Source: Arctopsyche grandis (taxonomy: Eukaryota; Arthropoda; Insecta; Trichoptera; Hydropsychidae). Taken from it: a DNA stretch of 64,000 nucleotides. Shown piece by piece: positions 12,301 to 22,799 of this stretch. The translations under genes were made by a program, and so were the position numbers. Within the stretch, counting starts at the first letter, position 1. Every line of letters begins with the position of its first letter. The stretch lies in assembly GCF_051622035.1 (NCBI RefSeq), contig NC_135366.1, positions 749,001 through 813,000 on the forward strand. The letters run 5' to 3'. The notes beneath the pieces were generated by a model. The model was not told the origin of the DNA and made no database searches. It saw only the letters and a list, made by a program, of their open reading frames with translations.

Positions 12301-13880
12301 TGGCTCTCCGGTGAGTGTTAACGATGTGTGTGATTTTGTGGGAATCTTGATGTGTTGGAGTCTATTGACTCGATGGCGTCGTTGTTTGTCCGGTTGTGCT
12401 GGAGAAAGTTGTCTCGACAGCGGGTCTTGTGTTGCATGCCGGTCCAAGTCTTGTTCTCTACCAGGTTGCTTATTTTGGGCGAGCTGCGTTGGTAGTGAAG
12501 GTTTGTGATGGCTTGGATGGTGCTGTTGTGCAGGCTGCTGTGTTCTGCGTGGAGTCATTCGCGTGACTGTTTTGCTGGTTGTGCTGGAGTTAGTTGTCTC
12601 GGCAGCGGGTCTTGCGTGAAGAACGTTGGTTGACGAAGTGCGTTGAGTGCTGGTCTTCGTTGGTTGTGCTGGAGTTAGTTGTCTCGGCAGCGGGTCTTGC
12701 GTGAAGAACGTTGTTTGACGAAGTGCGTTGAGTGCTGGTCTTCGTTGGTTGTGCTGGAGTTAGTTGTCTCGACAGCGGATCTTGCGTGAAGAACGTTGGT
12801 TGACGAAGTGCGTTGAGTGCTGGTCTTCGTTGGTTGTGCTGGAGTTAGTTGTCTCGGCAGCGGGTCTTGCGTGAAGAACGTTGGTTGACGAAGTGCGTTG
12901 AGTGCTGGTCTTCGTTGGTTGTGCTGGAGTTAGTTGTCTCGACAGCGGATCTTGCTTGAAGAACGTTGGTTGACGAAGTGCGTTGAGTGCTGGTCTTCGT
13001 TGGTTGTGCTGGAGTTAGTTGTCTCGACAGCGGCTGTGTTGTGTTGGAGCTAGTTGGCTCAGTGGCGATTTGTTTCGCCGGTTGTGCTGGAGTGGGTTGA
13101 CTCAACAGCGGGTTGTGTTGGTAGCTGGTCCATATGTACTTTCACACCATGTTACTGTTTCGGTCGTTACAATGGTAGTGAAGGTTTGTGTCGGTCTGGA
13201 CGGTGCTGTTGTGCAGGCTGCGGCGTCCTGCGTGGGCTCATCGAGGTGATGAATCATCGAAGGTGTGATGAGCGGTGCTGGCGGATCAACAGTAGTGGAT
13301 CCATTTGGTTGTTGTCTCCGTTTACAGACATGATGTTAGCAGTTGTGTAGTTTGCTATGTGGGCTGCTTTGTAGGCTGCGATGTGGGCTGCTATGTAGGC
13401 TGCGATGTGGGCTGCTATGTAGGCTGCGATGTGGGCTGCTATGTAGGCTGCGATGTGGGCTGCTATGTAGGCTGCGATGTGGGCTGCTATGTAGGCTGCG
13501 ATGTGGGCTGCTATGTAGGCTGCGATGTGGGCTGCTATGTAGGCTGCGATGTGGGCTGCTATGTAGGCTGCGATGTGGGCTGCTATGTAGGCTGCGATGT
13601 GGGCTGCTATGTAGGCTGCGATGTGGGCTGCTATGTAGGCTGCGATGTGGGCTGCTATGTAGGCTGCTTTGAAGGCTGCGTGGCTCTTAGTCGGGGGTCA
13701 CCAGTTATGGTGAGGTTGGAAGTTGACTGCACTGTGGGCTGCTTTGTTGACTGCTTTGAAGGCTGCGTGGCTCTTAGTCGGGGGTCACCAGGTATGGTGA
13801 GGTTGGAAGTTGACTGCGCTGTGGGCTGCTTTGTTGACTGCTTTGAAGGCTGCGTGGCTCTTAGTCGGGGGTCACCAGGT
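12301..13880 (-). repeat. Internal segment 1: nested tandem repeats
   Basis: Three arrays in order. About 12580-13030: six units of roughly 86 bp containing gttgtgctggagttagttgt. About 13360-13670: about a dozen 24-bp units (ggctgctatgtaggctgcga, then tgtg). About 13672-13880: three units of roughly 90-100 bp, each containing the primer-binding-site-like gtcgggggtcacca, the last at 13864-13877. Open frames across these arrays (Pro/Gln-rich on minus, Cys/Gly/Val on plus) are by-products of repetition. Confidence 0.9.
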
Positions 13881-14589
13881 ATGGGGATCTAGTCTTGTTG
13901 TGAAGGTCTTCTTCACCACCAGTCCGCCATGTATTATAGACAGGTTCGTCTGTGTTCGATATTAAATACAGCTATGTTCAATATGGTATTTATTTGGTAG
14001 TAACACGTATACACAAGTATGATTAATTGTTGTTCTTCCAAGTCCGCGTAGTGAAGTGGTGGCTGGTCAGGAGCTGGATGTTGACTGGTCTGCTGCTGTG
14101 TGTCGACGCTTGCTGCTCTGGGTCGACTGGCGTTGTTTGGGTTGTACCTCCTTTTATATGGTTTCTGGAATGCTTGGTGGAAGTGGTTATTGACGCGTAC
14201 GAGAGGAATTTTGTTTTCGTCGAGGCGTCGAATTTTCTGGAATGCTTGATGGAAGTGGTTATTGACGCGTACGAGAGGAATTTTGTTTTCGTCGAGGCGT
14301 CGAATTTTCTGGAATGCTTGATGGAAGTGGTTATTGACGCGTACGAGAGGAATTTTGTTTTCGTCGAGGCGTCGAATTTTCTGGAATGCTTGGCGCCTTT
14401 CCGCTCGATGTATTTTAATGGTGGCGGCGTGTTTCGACCGTTTTGGTTCCACTCGACTGGTAGGGGCGTTCCGCCTGAGTTTAATATAACGACTACAGGT
14501 GCATGTCGTCTGGGTTTCGGGAATGTAGTTTGTTGTTGCGGAATATTCTCGAATGTTTCGATGACGATGACGACGACGAGATTCCTACA
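13881..14589 (-). repeat. LTR copy 2 (central)
   Basis: Offset from copy 1 by 2289 bp; shared by the two internal segments, as expected after unequal recombination between elements or LTRs. Confidence 0.85.
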
Positions 14590-16169
14590 TGGCTCTCCGG
14601 TGAGTGTTAACGATGTGTGTGATTTTGTGGGAATCTTGATGTGTTGGAGTCTATTGACTCGATGGCGTCGTTGTTTGTCCGGTTGTGCTGGAGAAAGTTG
14701 TCTCGACAGCGGGTCTTGTGTTGCATGCCGGTCCAAGTCTTGTTCTCTACCAGGTTGCTTATTTTGGGCGAGCTGCGTTGGTAGTGAAGGTTTGTGATGG
14801 CTTGGATGGTGCTGTTGTGCAGGCTGCTGTGTTCTGCGTGGAGTCATTCGCGTGACTGTTTTGCTGGTTGTGCTGGAGTTAGTTGTCTCGGCAGCGGGTC
14901 TTGCGTGAAGAACGTTGGTTGACGAAGTGCGTTGAGTGCTGGTCTTCGTTGGTTGTGCTGGAGTTAGTTGTCTCGGCAGCGGGTCTTGCGTGAAGAACGT
15001 TGTTTGACGAAGTGCGTTGAGTGCTGGTCTTCGTTGGTTGTGCTGGAGTTAGTTGTCTCGACAGCGGATCTTGCGTGAAGAACGTTGGTTGACGAAGTGC
15101 GTTGAGTGCTGGTCTTCGTTGGTTGTGCTGGAGTTAGTTGTCTCGGCAGCGGGTCTTGCGTGAAGAACGTTGGTTGACGAAGTGCGTTGAGTGCTGGTCT
15201 TCGTTGGTTGTGCTGGAGTTAGTTGTCTCGACAGCGGATCTTGCTTGAAGAACGTTGGTTGACGAAGTGCGTTGAGTGCTGGTCTTCGTTGGTTGTGCTG
15301 GAGTTAGTTGTCTCGACAGCGGCTGTGTTGTGTTGGAGCTAGTTGGCTCAGTGGCGATTTGTTTCGCCGGTTGTGCTGGAGTGGGTTGACTCAACAGCGG
15401 GTTGTGTTGGTAGCTGGTCCATATGTACTTTCACACCATGTTACTGTTTCGGTCGTTACAATGGTAGTGAAGGTTTGTGTCGGTCTGGACGGTGCTGTTG
15501 TGCAGGCTGCGGCGTCCTGCGTGGGCTCATCGAGGTGATGAATCATCGAAGGTGTGATGAGCGGTGCTGGCGGATCAACAGTAGTGGATCCATTTGGTTG
15601 TTGTCTCCGTTTACAGACATGATGTTAGCAGTTGTGTAGTTTGCTATGTGGGCTGCTTTGTAGGCTGCGATGTGGGCTGCTATGTAGGCTGCGATGTGGG
15701 CTGCTATGTAGGCTGCGATGTGGGCTGCTATGTAGGCTGCGATGTGGGCTGCTATGTAGGCTGCGATGTGGGCTGCTATGTAGGCTGCGATGTGGGCTGC
15801 TATGTAGGCTGCGATGTGGGCTGCTATGTAGGCTGCGATGTGGGCTGCTATGTAGGCTGCGATGTGGGCTGCTATGTAGGCTGCGATGTGGGCTGCTATG
15901 TAGGCTGCGATGTGGGCTGCTATGTAGGCTGCGATGTGGGCTGCTATGTAGGCTGCTTTGAAGGCTGCGTGGCTCTTAGTCGGGGGTCACCAGTTATGGT
16001 GAGGTTGGAAGTTGACTGCACTGTGGGCTGCTTTGTTGACTGCTTTGAAGGCTGCGTGGCTCTTAGTCGGGGGTCACCAGGTATGGTGAGGTTGGAAGTT
16101 GACTGCGCTGTGGGCTGCTTTGTTGACTGCTTTGAAGGCTGCGTGGCTCTTAGTCGGGGGTCACCAGGT
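14590..16169 (-). repeat. Internal segment 2, copy of 12301-13880
   Basis: Same arrays in the same order, shifted by 2289 bp; the primer-binding-site-like motif nearest the LTR is at 16153-16166. Confidence 0.9.
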
Positions 16170-16878
16170 ATGGGGATCTAGTCTTGTTGTGAAGGTCTTC
16201 TTCACCACCAGTCCGCCATGTATTATAGACAGGTTCGTCTGTGTTCGATATTAAATACAGCTATGTTCAATATGGTATTTATTTGGTAGTAACACGTATA
16301 CACAAGTATGATTAATTGTTGTTCTTCCAAGTCCGCGTAGTGAAGTGGTGGCTGGTCAGGAGCTGGATGTTGACTGGTCTGCTGCTGTGTGTCGACGCTT
16401 GCTGCTCTGGGTCGACTGGCGTTGTTTGGGTTGTACCTCCTTTTATATGGTTTCTGGAATGCTTGGTGGAAGTGGTTATTGACGCGTACGAGAGGAATTT
16501 TGTTTTCGTCGAGGCGTCGAATTTTCTGGAATGCTTGATGGAAGTGGTTATTGACGCGTACGAGAGGAATTTTGTTTTCGTCGAGGCGTCGAATTTTCTG
16601 GAATGCTTGATGGAAGTGGTTATTGACGCGTACGAGAGGAATTTTGTTTTCGTCGAGGCGTCGAATTTTCTGGAATGCTTGGCGCCTTTCCGCTCGATGT
16701 ATTTTAATGGTGGCGGCGTGTTTCGACCGTTTTGGTTCCACTCGACTGGTAGGGGCGTTCCGCCTGAGTTTAATATAACGACTACAGGTGCATGTCGTCT
16801 GGGTTTCGGGAATGTAGTTTGTTGTTGCGGAATATTCTCGAATGTTTCGATGACGATGACGACGACGAGATTCCTACA
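16170..16878 (-). repeat. LTR copy 3 (5' LTR in element sense)
   Basis: Ends ttcctaca followed by the aattt target duplication and Harbinger sequence. Confidence 0.85.
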
Positions 16879-16884
16879 AATTTT

Positions 16885-17084
16885 TTACGGAAATATTTAA
16901 AAAAAATTTGTCCATCATCCACAAGCTCCTTATACAGTGTCCAAAACTCTCCTTCGGTTTTTCTATTTTTTAACATGGGATGCACATCAAAACGCCTCCG
17001 TGCTTTTTTATTGCCTTCTTGAGCTTCTTCTTCCAACAACATCGCGATTATACATAATTTTTCGTTCGATAAACGTCGAAACAT
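16885..17084 (-). pseudogene. Harbinger transposase, N-terminal piece
   Basis: An open frame begins MFRRLSNEKL and carries FDVHPMLKNR, EGEFWTLYKELVDD and FFKYFR. These are the hallmarks of the N-terminus of HARBI1-like transposases, where a (V)HPML-R..GEF block precedes a KFFxYFR block. The sequence then runs into the LTR of the inserted element. Across the insertion, minus-strand sequence near 11500-11575 contains another FKYLR-like word and SIIGPK, plausibly the next transposase part. No catalytic DDE residues are present. It is a nonfunctional remnant; the family is fairly sure from the motif order alone. Confidence 0.7.
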
Positions 17085-17363
17085 TTTTGCTGACTTGTAT
17101 TCTGACGCGTAGCTACGAATGCACGTGTATGCATTCATATTGCATGTACTCGACAATACGACGTAAGCAATATTGCGCCGTATCGTCATGGCCTCTAATG
17201 TATAAGTAAGCCGATTTTGCCTTGCACTCGGCCAAATTGCTGTAATCGTGACGTGACCGCGACGTGTACGTAGATATGAATAGAAATGTAATAAAATGAC
17301 ATATTTTAAACGGAGTCGTGCTGTGCTGAAGCCGTGCAGTGCTGTTAAGTATGAACAGACCTT

Positions 17364-17689
17364 TAAGGGGTCGAATAAAATAGTGGAAGAAAAATCGAAA
17401 AAGAGTAAACTACCACTTCCGGTTGACGACTGCTTACTAAATTTTATATATAACTTGCTTTTAAGCTTAAACTTCTAGATATGAAATTTCAGTTCAGTAA
17501 ATGCCGAACAGTTGGTACACATATGTGTTAGAGTTTAGTATAGGGAGTTGGTACCCCAGAATCGTTTGCGGGCGACAGTCAATCGCATCGAAGATATACG
17601 AACAATAAACGTATAAGATAGAATTAAGATCGCTTTTAATTGTCTCTATCTCCTGCAATCCTCCCTACTACCCAGCGGACCCTATATAA
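17364..17689. repeat. Dispersed repeat plus unrecognised sequence
   Basis: 17364-17505 repeats 21421-21565 closely (ccacttccggttgacgactg in both). 17510-17689 contains tgttagag, aataaacg and a pyrimidine-rich stretch; it might be an old LTR but I could not find a partner copy. No gene seen. Confidence 0.55.
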
Positions 17690-18160
17690 CTATTTCCCAT
17701 CTTGACTGACAAATTTCTCCGCCAGTGGGTAACTTTAAATTAGGCACTTTACAGTATGAACTTTTTATACATGTAGTATCTTGTTTACAGGTGATGACAG
17801 ATGTAGAATTCAAAAAGAAAAGGTACGCATATCAATATGGATTAGAAGGATGTAGACTGGAACAGAAACCAGGAGCTGTTCTCAAATAATCAAATATTCA
17901 AATTGTATCGGTTGTCCACTCTTATCCGTCGATAATCTCCAGGAAGTGTTGTCTTTGCCGAGCTACTCTTCGTTGCGAATAAATGGTATGTACATATATA
18001 TGAAAATCAAGCACAATGATTGCACAATACATATAACAATATTTACCTTTCGGTTTTAGAAAAGGAAGATTTACTTTCATCAGTAGGAAAAATATCAGCC
18101 AATAGCATATGTGCGAAAATAATTTCATTATTCATTAGTCTGCTGTAGAACCTCATTCTG
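17690..18160 (+). pseudogene. PRIM2 partial copy A (exons 6-7 remnant)
   Basis: Matches 51590-52050 of the intact PRIM2 gene, starting in the intron before exon 6. The exon 6 region (from about 17792) retains the acceptor and gatgacagatg, but a 9-bp stretch after gcatatcaa is missing and a base lost near 17870 shifts the frame. Exon 7 stops matching after aaaataatttcatt and jumps to sequence that normally lies downstream of the gene. Only two of the four iron-sulphur cysteine regions are covered. A duplicated, nonfunctional piece of the host gene. Confidence 0.85.
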
Positions 18161-19195
18161 ATTATAAAAAACAAAGAATAATTTTAGTACAAAAGGTAAT
18201 ATCAATTATAGAAATATGTTAAGGATGTTCCTTTGGCGATTATTACTTTGATTTTTTTTATCTAGATCATCTTCCAATTTAGTCCAGATAAATCGGAATC
18301 GACTATTCTCACTTTTCATCCATGTATTTTGTTTCTCGTTTTGATACGTGAACTTTATGTAAGATTTATTTATATAAAGTACACGTCATTACTGATAAAA
18401 CTCATTGATCAAAACCTTCAAAGAGCGAAATTTTGGATTTAAAACAGCATCCTAATATTTATCTTTTCTACCATATTTAAGACATGTTTATGATATGTCT
18501 TAAATATATTATATGTACATATAACTTGACTAAAAAGTCTGTATTGTTGAACTGCCAGGCACGCAATACATATTTACTAAATATTTATTATGGAGATCAA
18601 AAGTTACATAGAAAAACTGGTCAAAACATAGTACGTGTATGTTATGTAGATATAGATATAACACGCAGTGTAAATTGGTAAGAAAACATTTTGTATGTAT
18701 AGTTTACTAGTTGTTTTACCCGGCAATACTTACATACATACAATGTCTCTTTCGAAATTATATATTAGATTTATGAGTGTTTGCATGCAGTTTGCATACA
18801 AATGTACAATTTACGTTACACTATTTTGTAAAATAAAACTTTTTCAGTAGATTAGATTTTCCTAATGGTAAAGTGAAAGTTAATGCATCAGAAAATATTA
18901 GATTTGAGATTAGAAAAATGAGATTTTAAGAATTAGTAAAAAACATTTTTCCTACAGCAGTAATATGGTTGTTTTCTGGGTATAATTTTTATAAATTTGA
19001 GTTGGTATTTGATTAAACTGATTTATAAACCAATTCAAATTTTTCGTATAAAATATAATATTGTATTACATAAATTTCCTCTTCTTTTTTACTTCTCAGT
19101 TGGCAACCCTATTGGGTTATTTTTAATATCAGCCCCCCTGTAAAATTCCTGGATATGTTTGATGACGTCACGGAAGTACCAAACGTTTTTCAATT
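18161..19195. other. Duplicated noncoding DNA downstream of PRIM2
   Basis: Matches 52190-53060 downstream of the intact gene in several blocks (ctcattgatcaaaaccttca; the word gttttacccggc). From about 19010 it also matches 26480-26620 and 35115-35265. No coding region seen. Confidence 0.7.
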
Positions 19196-19424
19196 ATATT
19201 TACAGAAGCTCTCAAGCGATGACATCTTCATTTACGGATAATAGGGACAACACCCCTATCGAAGCGAGGCTTAGAGGTTTAGAAATTAGGATATATGTAC
19301 TAATTTGATCCCAAAGTCAAAAGGAATAGCGGAGGAACTAACGGATGTCGTAGGATGCCCCATTCCAAAGCAATGGGGCATAAATTGTCCTTTATGTGAA
19401 GCTACATACGATGACGCCCATTAT
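19196..19424 (+). pseudogene. Gene X exon 2 remnant
   Basis: Matches 48890-49118 (ttacagaagctctcaagcga; acaacacccctatc). The reading frame present at 48892 is lost here because a short stretch after gacatctt differs. Downstream bases read CPLCEATYDDAH in one frame, a CPxC-like word also kept at the other two copies, but no complete gene is evident. Confidence 0.55.
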
Positions 19425-19898
19425 ACGAACGCCAGGGGTTCTCAATCGAGAGCCACCTGATGTCGTGATGTGTGTATAGAGCTCGGTGCGGTTTTCCTTC
19501 AAGGTGCCTGCGGATCGTCGTCTGTGATCTGGTCTCTGCTGTCTGCTCTGCTCTATGTCTCCCTCTTTCGTACCGTGTGCGTAAGTGTGAGTGTGATACG
19601 CGACAGTGGCTGGAGATTATAAACCAATGAAACAGGTCGTAAATCTGTTCATAATAATTATATTTACACGTTAAATATACATAGAGCAAACAGGGGGAGG
19701 CGAATAGTATGTTCACTCGACCGAAGCGGGAGGCGAATAGAAGTCAAAAAGCCGCCGAGAGCGAGGTTGTTCACTCGTCGGCGGCTGAGTAGGAAGTAGA
19801 GGCTAGCCGCAACGCAGTGCGGCCAACACAGAAAAACATAGGTTTTGTGGGTCGTAAGGCCACGAACGCCGACCATCAGACAATTGGTCTGAACAACA
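19425..19898 (-). mobile_element. Possible LTR remnant
   Basis: A GC-richer block that on the minus strand begins TGTTCAGACCAATTGTCTGA and contains a TATA-like stretch in the middle. Its distal part recurs, cut off at the same base, at 31260-31395 and 49104-49239. I found neither a coding region nor a target duplication. An old LTR is the best guess, but it could be another kind of repeat. Confidence 0.35.
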
Positions 19899-20572
19899 TT
19901 TAATCAACATACATGAGCCGTTTCAATTGAAAGTGGCATAAGATAATTTTTCTTCGTTTCAAGAAATATTTTACAAAACATTAGATATTTTTTGCGTTTA
20001 ATTTATTTTTGAAAATTGAACTTTCGCCATTTTTAAATATAACGGCTCATATGCAAAATTTCTACAAAAGTAATTCATGTTTGTGCTAAAGATTAAATGA
20101 AATACTTGTAAATATACCTCTATATAAATTGTAAACAAATGATTTTCAACTGTGATGTTTATCTGTTTTGGTTCAAGTTTTTTAAATTTATTTCAAATGT
20201 TATATATTTACGAATATATTATATATTTACGAATATATATGAATTTTTTTAATTATTATTAAGAAATGTTATATTATTGTTGAAATCGCGCGGCCAATTT
20301 AAGTGGTAATAATATATGCGCGAATATAGTTTTAATTTTTCTTTCAAATTATAATATGTTACAATTGAAAAAGAAATTTGAGATGATACAGTAAATGTAT
20401 GTGTAGTTGGCCCAATTGGATTGAGAATAAATATTGAATGAAAACACTTTTTTTAATTTATCTGCATATAATCCTTATTTCATGTCTTTATTTTATGTAA
20501 TTCAAACTTACTATGTATATGTAAATGTACGTAAAACCTTGACACAGGGTTTTTATAATAAATATATATGTA
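19899..20572. other. AT-rich stretch, nothing recognised
   Basis: No supported gene or repeat, apart from a short local duplication, tatatatttacgaatatat. Confidence 0.6.
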
Positions 20573-20960
20573 CAGTATACTCTCAATTATCCACGTGCGG
20601 ATTATCTGTTTTTTAAATAAATTAAATTTTTATTAAAATTAACAAAAACGCTTGCTTCGTTGAAAGAAAAGTCCTCTCCGGACACAAATCATCTAAAGAG
20701 TGTACGAGTATAACAATTAAGTGTTGTGGAAATGCTCAGGAACTCATAATATTAAATTTTTAGTAATTGGAAAAGCAAAATAGCCCAGATCATTCACGGA
20801 GATTGAAATAAAAAATCTTTGTGTTGATTATTATAACCAAAAAAGACCCACGGATAGACAGAGACTTTGAAGATTGGGTTCAAGACTAAAGGAATTTAAA
20901 AAAAAAAAATTCGGATGTGACCAACCCATGACTTTTTCTATGTATTCGAGGAATATAAGG
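20573..20960 (+). mobile_element. Tigger/pogo fragment, diverged
   Basis: Resembles 28624-28970: it starts cagtatactctcaattatcc, like the terminal repeat of the Tigger copies below. It later carries diverged forms of the coding words around ttgaagattgggttcaagac. The right end is missing. Confidence 0.7.
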
Positions 20961-21059
20961 TTACAAAGAAAAATTCGATAATTAAACACACATATCGATT
21001 ATGAGAGCATTTTCGATACAAATTGAGCTCAAATGTAGGGAAACTTACACAAGACAAAA

Positions 21060-21740
21060 GTTCTACTTCCAGTTGTCAGATTTTGTTCAAAATTTTTTTA
21101 TTACTTAAAATCACTAAATATTATACACAAATATCAACAAAATAAAAAGAATTTAAAAGGTGAAAATAAAATAATGAAATATTGTTTTAAAAAAAATTAC
21201 TACTTCCGGTTTACAAATTCTGACCAAAATCTTACCAACTCTAAGTTAGTACATAAAAAATACAAATATTAATTTTCAGCTTTATATGTTCAGGGGTGTG
21301 GAAGTAATCGTGGTAACAACACTTTACTTTTCCAAGAGGAATAAATCCGACTTCCGGTTTATTAAATTTAGTGATTTTTTATTTATTTTCATCACATTGA
21401 TTTCGACCCCTTAAACACATGTTTAAGGGGTCGAAAAAAATAGTGGAAGAAAAATCGAAAAAGAGTAAACTACCACTTCCGGTTGACGACTGCTTACCAA
21501 ATTTTATACATAACTTGGTATTAAGCTTAAACTTCTAGATTTGAAATTTCAGTTCAGTAAACCAAAAGGTCTCAGAAAAACAACTATTTCCTAATCTACT
21601 TCCAGTTTAGGAAAAAATATTGGAGTATAAAATTTATAATTACTATTATGTTTCATTTGATTTGCGATTTGGAAAATGATTGCATTCAAAAACTTAAAAA
21701 AAACAGGACACCTATAAGGGGAGGACCATTTCCGGTCTAC
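21060..21740. repeat. Degenerate repeat with periodic acttccggt motif
   Basis: acttcc[ga]gt or a near match occurs at 21064, 21202, 21350, 21475, 21598 and 21728, spaced 138, 148, 125, 123 and 130 bp. The intervening AT-rich sequence is poorly conserved. The flanks, about 20961-21059 and 21741-22085, hold nothing I recognise. Confidence 0.6.
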
Positions 21741-22089
21741 TTAAAAATTTGAAGAAAATTTAGGTCGTATCGATAAAAAATTCAGTTTGATAGAATGAAC
21801 GGTGTTCAAAAAATCCCAAAAAATCCACTGACACACACACATCTTTTCTAGATCATAAAAACGTGATCAGTGATCGATTCCAAGTTCGAATCAGTCAAAA
21901 TCTCTAGTTCAAATTTTTGCATGATCAAAAAACTTCATCTATTGTTACTTTGTACATAGATAAAGTAAAAAGGTTATAACAGTATTGTTAATAGATTATG
22001 TTCCTTTTCATAAAAATAAAACTATAATATGTATGTATGTATATTAAAAACAAACGACTGTCTTATGATAGCTAAAATACATTTTCAAA

Positions 22090-22765
22090 CATTCCTCTAT
22101 ACTTCTGTATGCTGATGATACAAAAATTTATAAACCTATATATGTACACTATAGACGATTGTCATAAGCTACAAGAAGATCTGGATAGATTTTCTATATT
22201 GTTTGAACAATGACCTTTTTATTAATCTATAAAAATGCTCTATTTTAAATTTCACTAGAAATAAGTCTATTATCACCAATCACTATCAATTAAACCATTC
22301 AATTCTAAACACATCATCTTCTATTAAGGATCTTGGTGTAGTACTCAATAATAAACTCGATTTATTTGAACATATTATTACCTTAACAACAAAGCATTTA
22401 AATCTCTTGGATTCCTACTCCGCTCAACAAAACCCTTTAATGTTCCTTATGTACTTAAATTACTTTATTTTTCCTTTGTAAGGTCTCACCTTGAATTTGC
22501 CTCAATTATCTGGTCACCTTTTTATCTATCCCATATTAATTGTATTGAGAAAGTCCAACTTAAATTTATTAAATCCTTACGCTACCTTTTTCCTACCTAT
22601 ACCCATTCTACTGTTCCCGATATTTTAAAAATCCTATCTTTTAACAATCTTTCTGTCAGGCGACGACTTACTGATGCTACATTCTTCTTTAAGCTCATAA
22701 ATGGTTTCCTTAATTGTTCTGATTTACTGAATAAGGTTAGGGGTGCCATAATTGTCAAGCATTGA
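22090..22765 (+). mobile_element. CR1/Jockey-group LINE, 3' fragment 1
   Basis: Begins at the reverse transcriptase catalytic box (LYADDTKIYK) and runs to the end of ORF2 in several shifted frames. KDLGVVLNNKLDLFEHI, SHLEFASIIWSPF and RRLTDATFFFKLINGFL are recognisable as the region C-terminal to the RT. It is truncated at the 5' end and broken by stops and frameshifts. The two shorter copies at 31396 and 49240 begin later. Confidence 0.8.
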
Positions 22766-22799
22766 TACGGGACATTTAAGTGCTACATAAATAAAACAT

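Larger units (their letters stand above)
11592..16878 (-). mobile_element. Non-autonomous LTR element, LTR-internal-LTR-internal-LTR
   Basis: Three copies of a 709-bp LTR alternate with two copies of a 1580-bp internal segment at an exact 2289-bp period. The whole is flanked by a 5-bp target duplication, aattt, at 11587-11591 and 16879-16883. On the minus strand the LTR begins TGTAGGAATC and ends GATCCCCAT. Three bases further on comes TGGTGACCCCCGAC, resembling a tRNA-Trp primer-binding site as used by several Ty3/Gypsy-related insect elements. The internal part is entirely tandem repeats with no gag or pol coding. The element is defective and probably depended on another element. The copies look identical in the stretches I compared, so it is young or recently expanded. 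Confidence 0.82.
11264..17363 (-). mobile_element. PIF/Harbinger-type element H2, interrupted by an LTR element
   Basis: The ends carry matching inverted termini: aaggtctgttcatac at 11264-11278 and its complement gtatgaacagacctt at 17349-17363. The right end is followed by TTAA-like sequence here and at 43515, in keeping with the 3-bp T-rich target of this superfamily. The left flank does not show a clean duplication. A transposase N-terminus lies at the right end on the minus strand. After removing the LTR element the interior is only about 0.8 kb, so this copy was internally deleted before or apart from the insertion. Confidence 0.7.

Noticed and set aside
11734-12558. Pro/Gln-rich 274-residue frame and overlapping frames (also 14023-14847)
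   Set aside because: Follows tandem units and runs across the LTR boundary; no homology to gag or pol.
13361-13670. CRISPR-like regular repeats
   Set aside because: 24-bp units are directly adjacent with no unique spacers, in a eukaryotic mobile element.
13305-13892. Cys-Gly-Val repeat protein (also 15594-16181)
   Set aside because: Pure translation of the 24-bp array inside the LTR element; other frames are equally open.
17510-17689. Solo LTR
   Set aside because: Suggestive base composition and aataaac, but no second copy, target duplication or clear ends.
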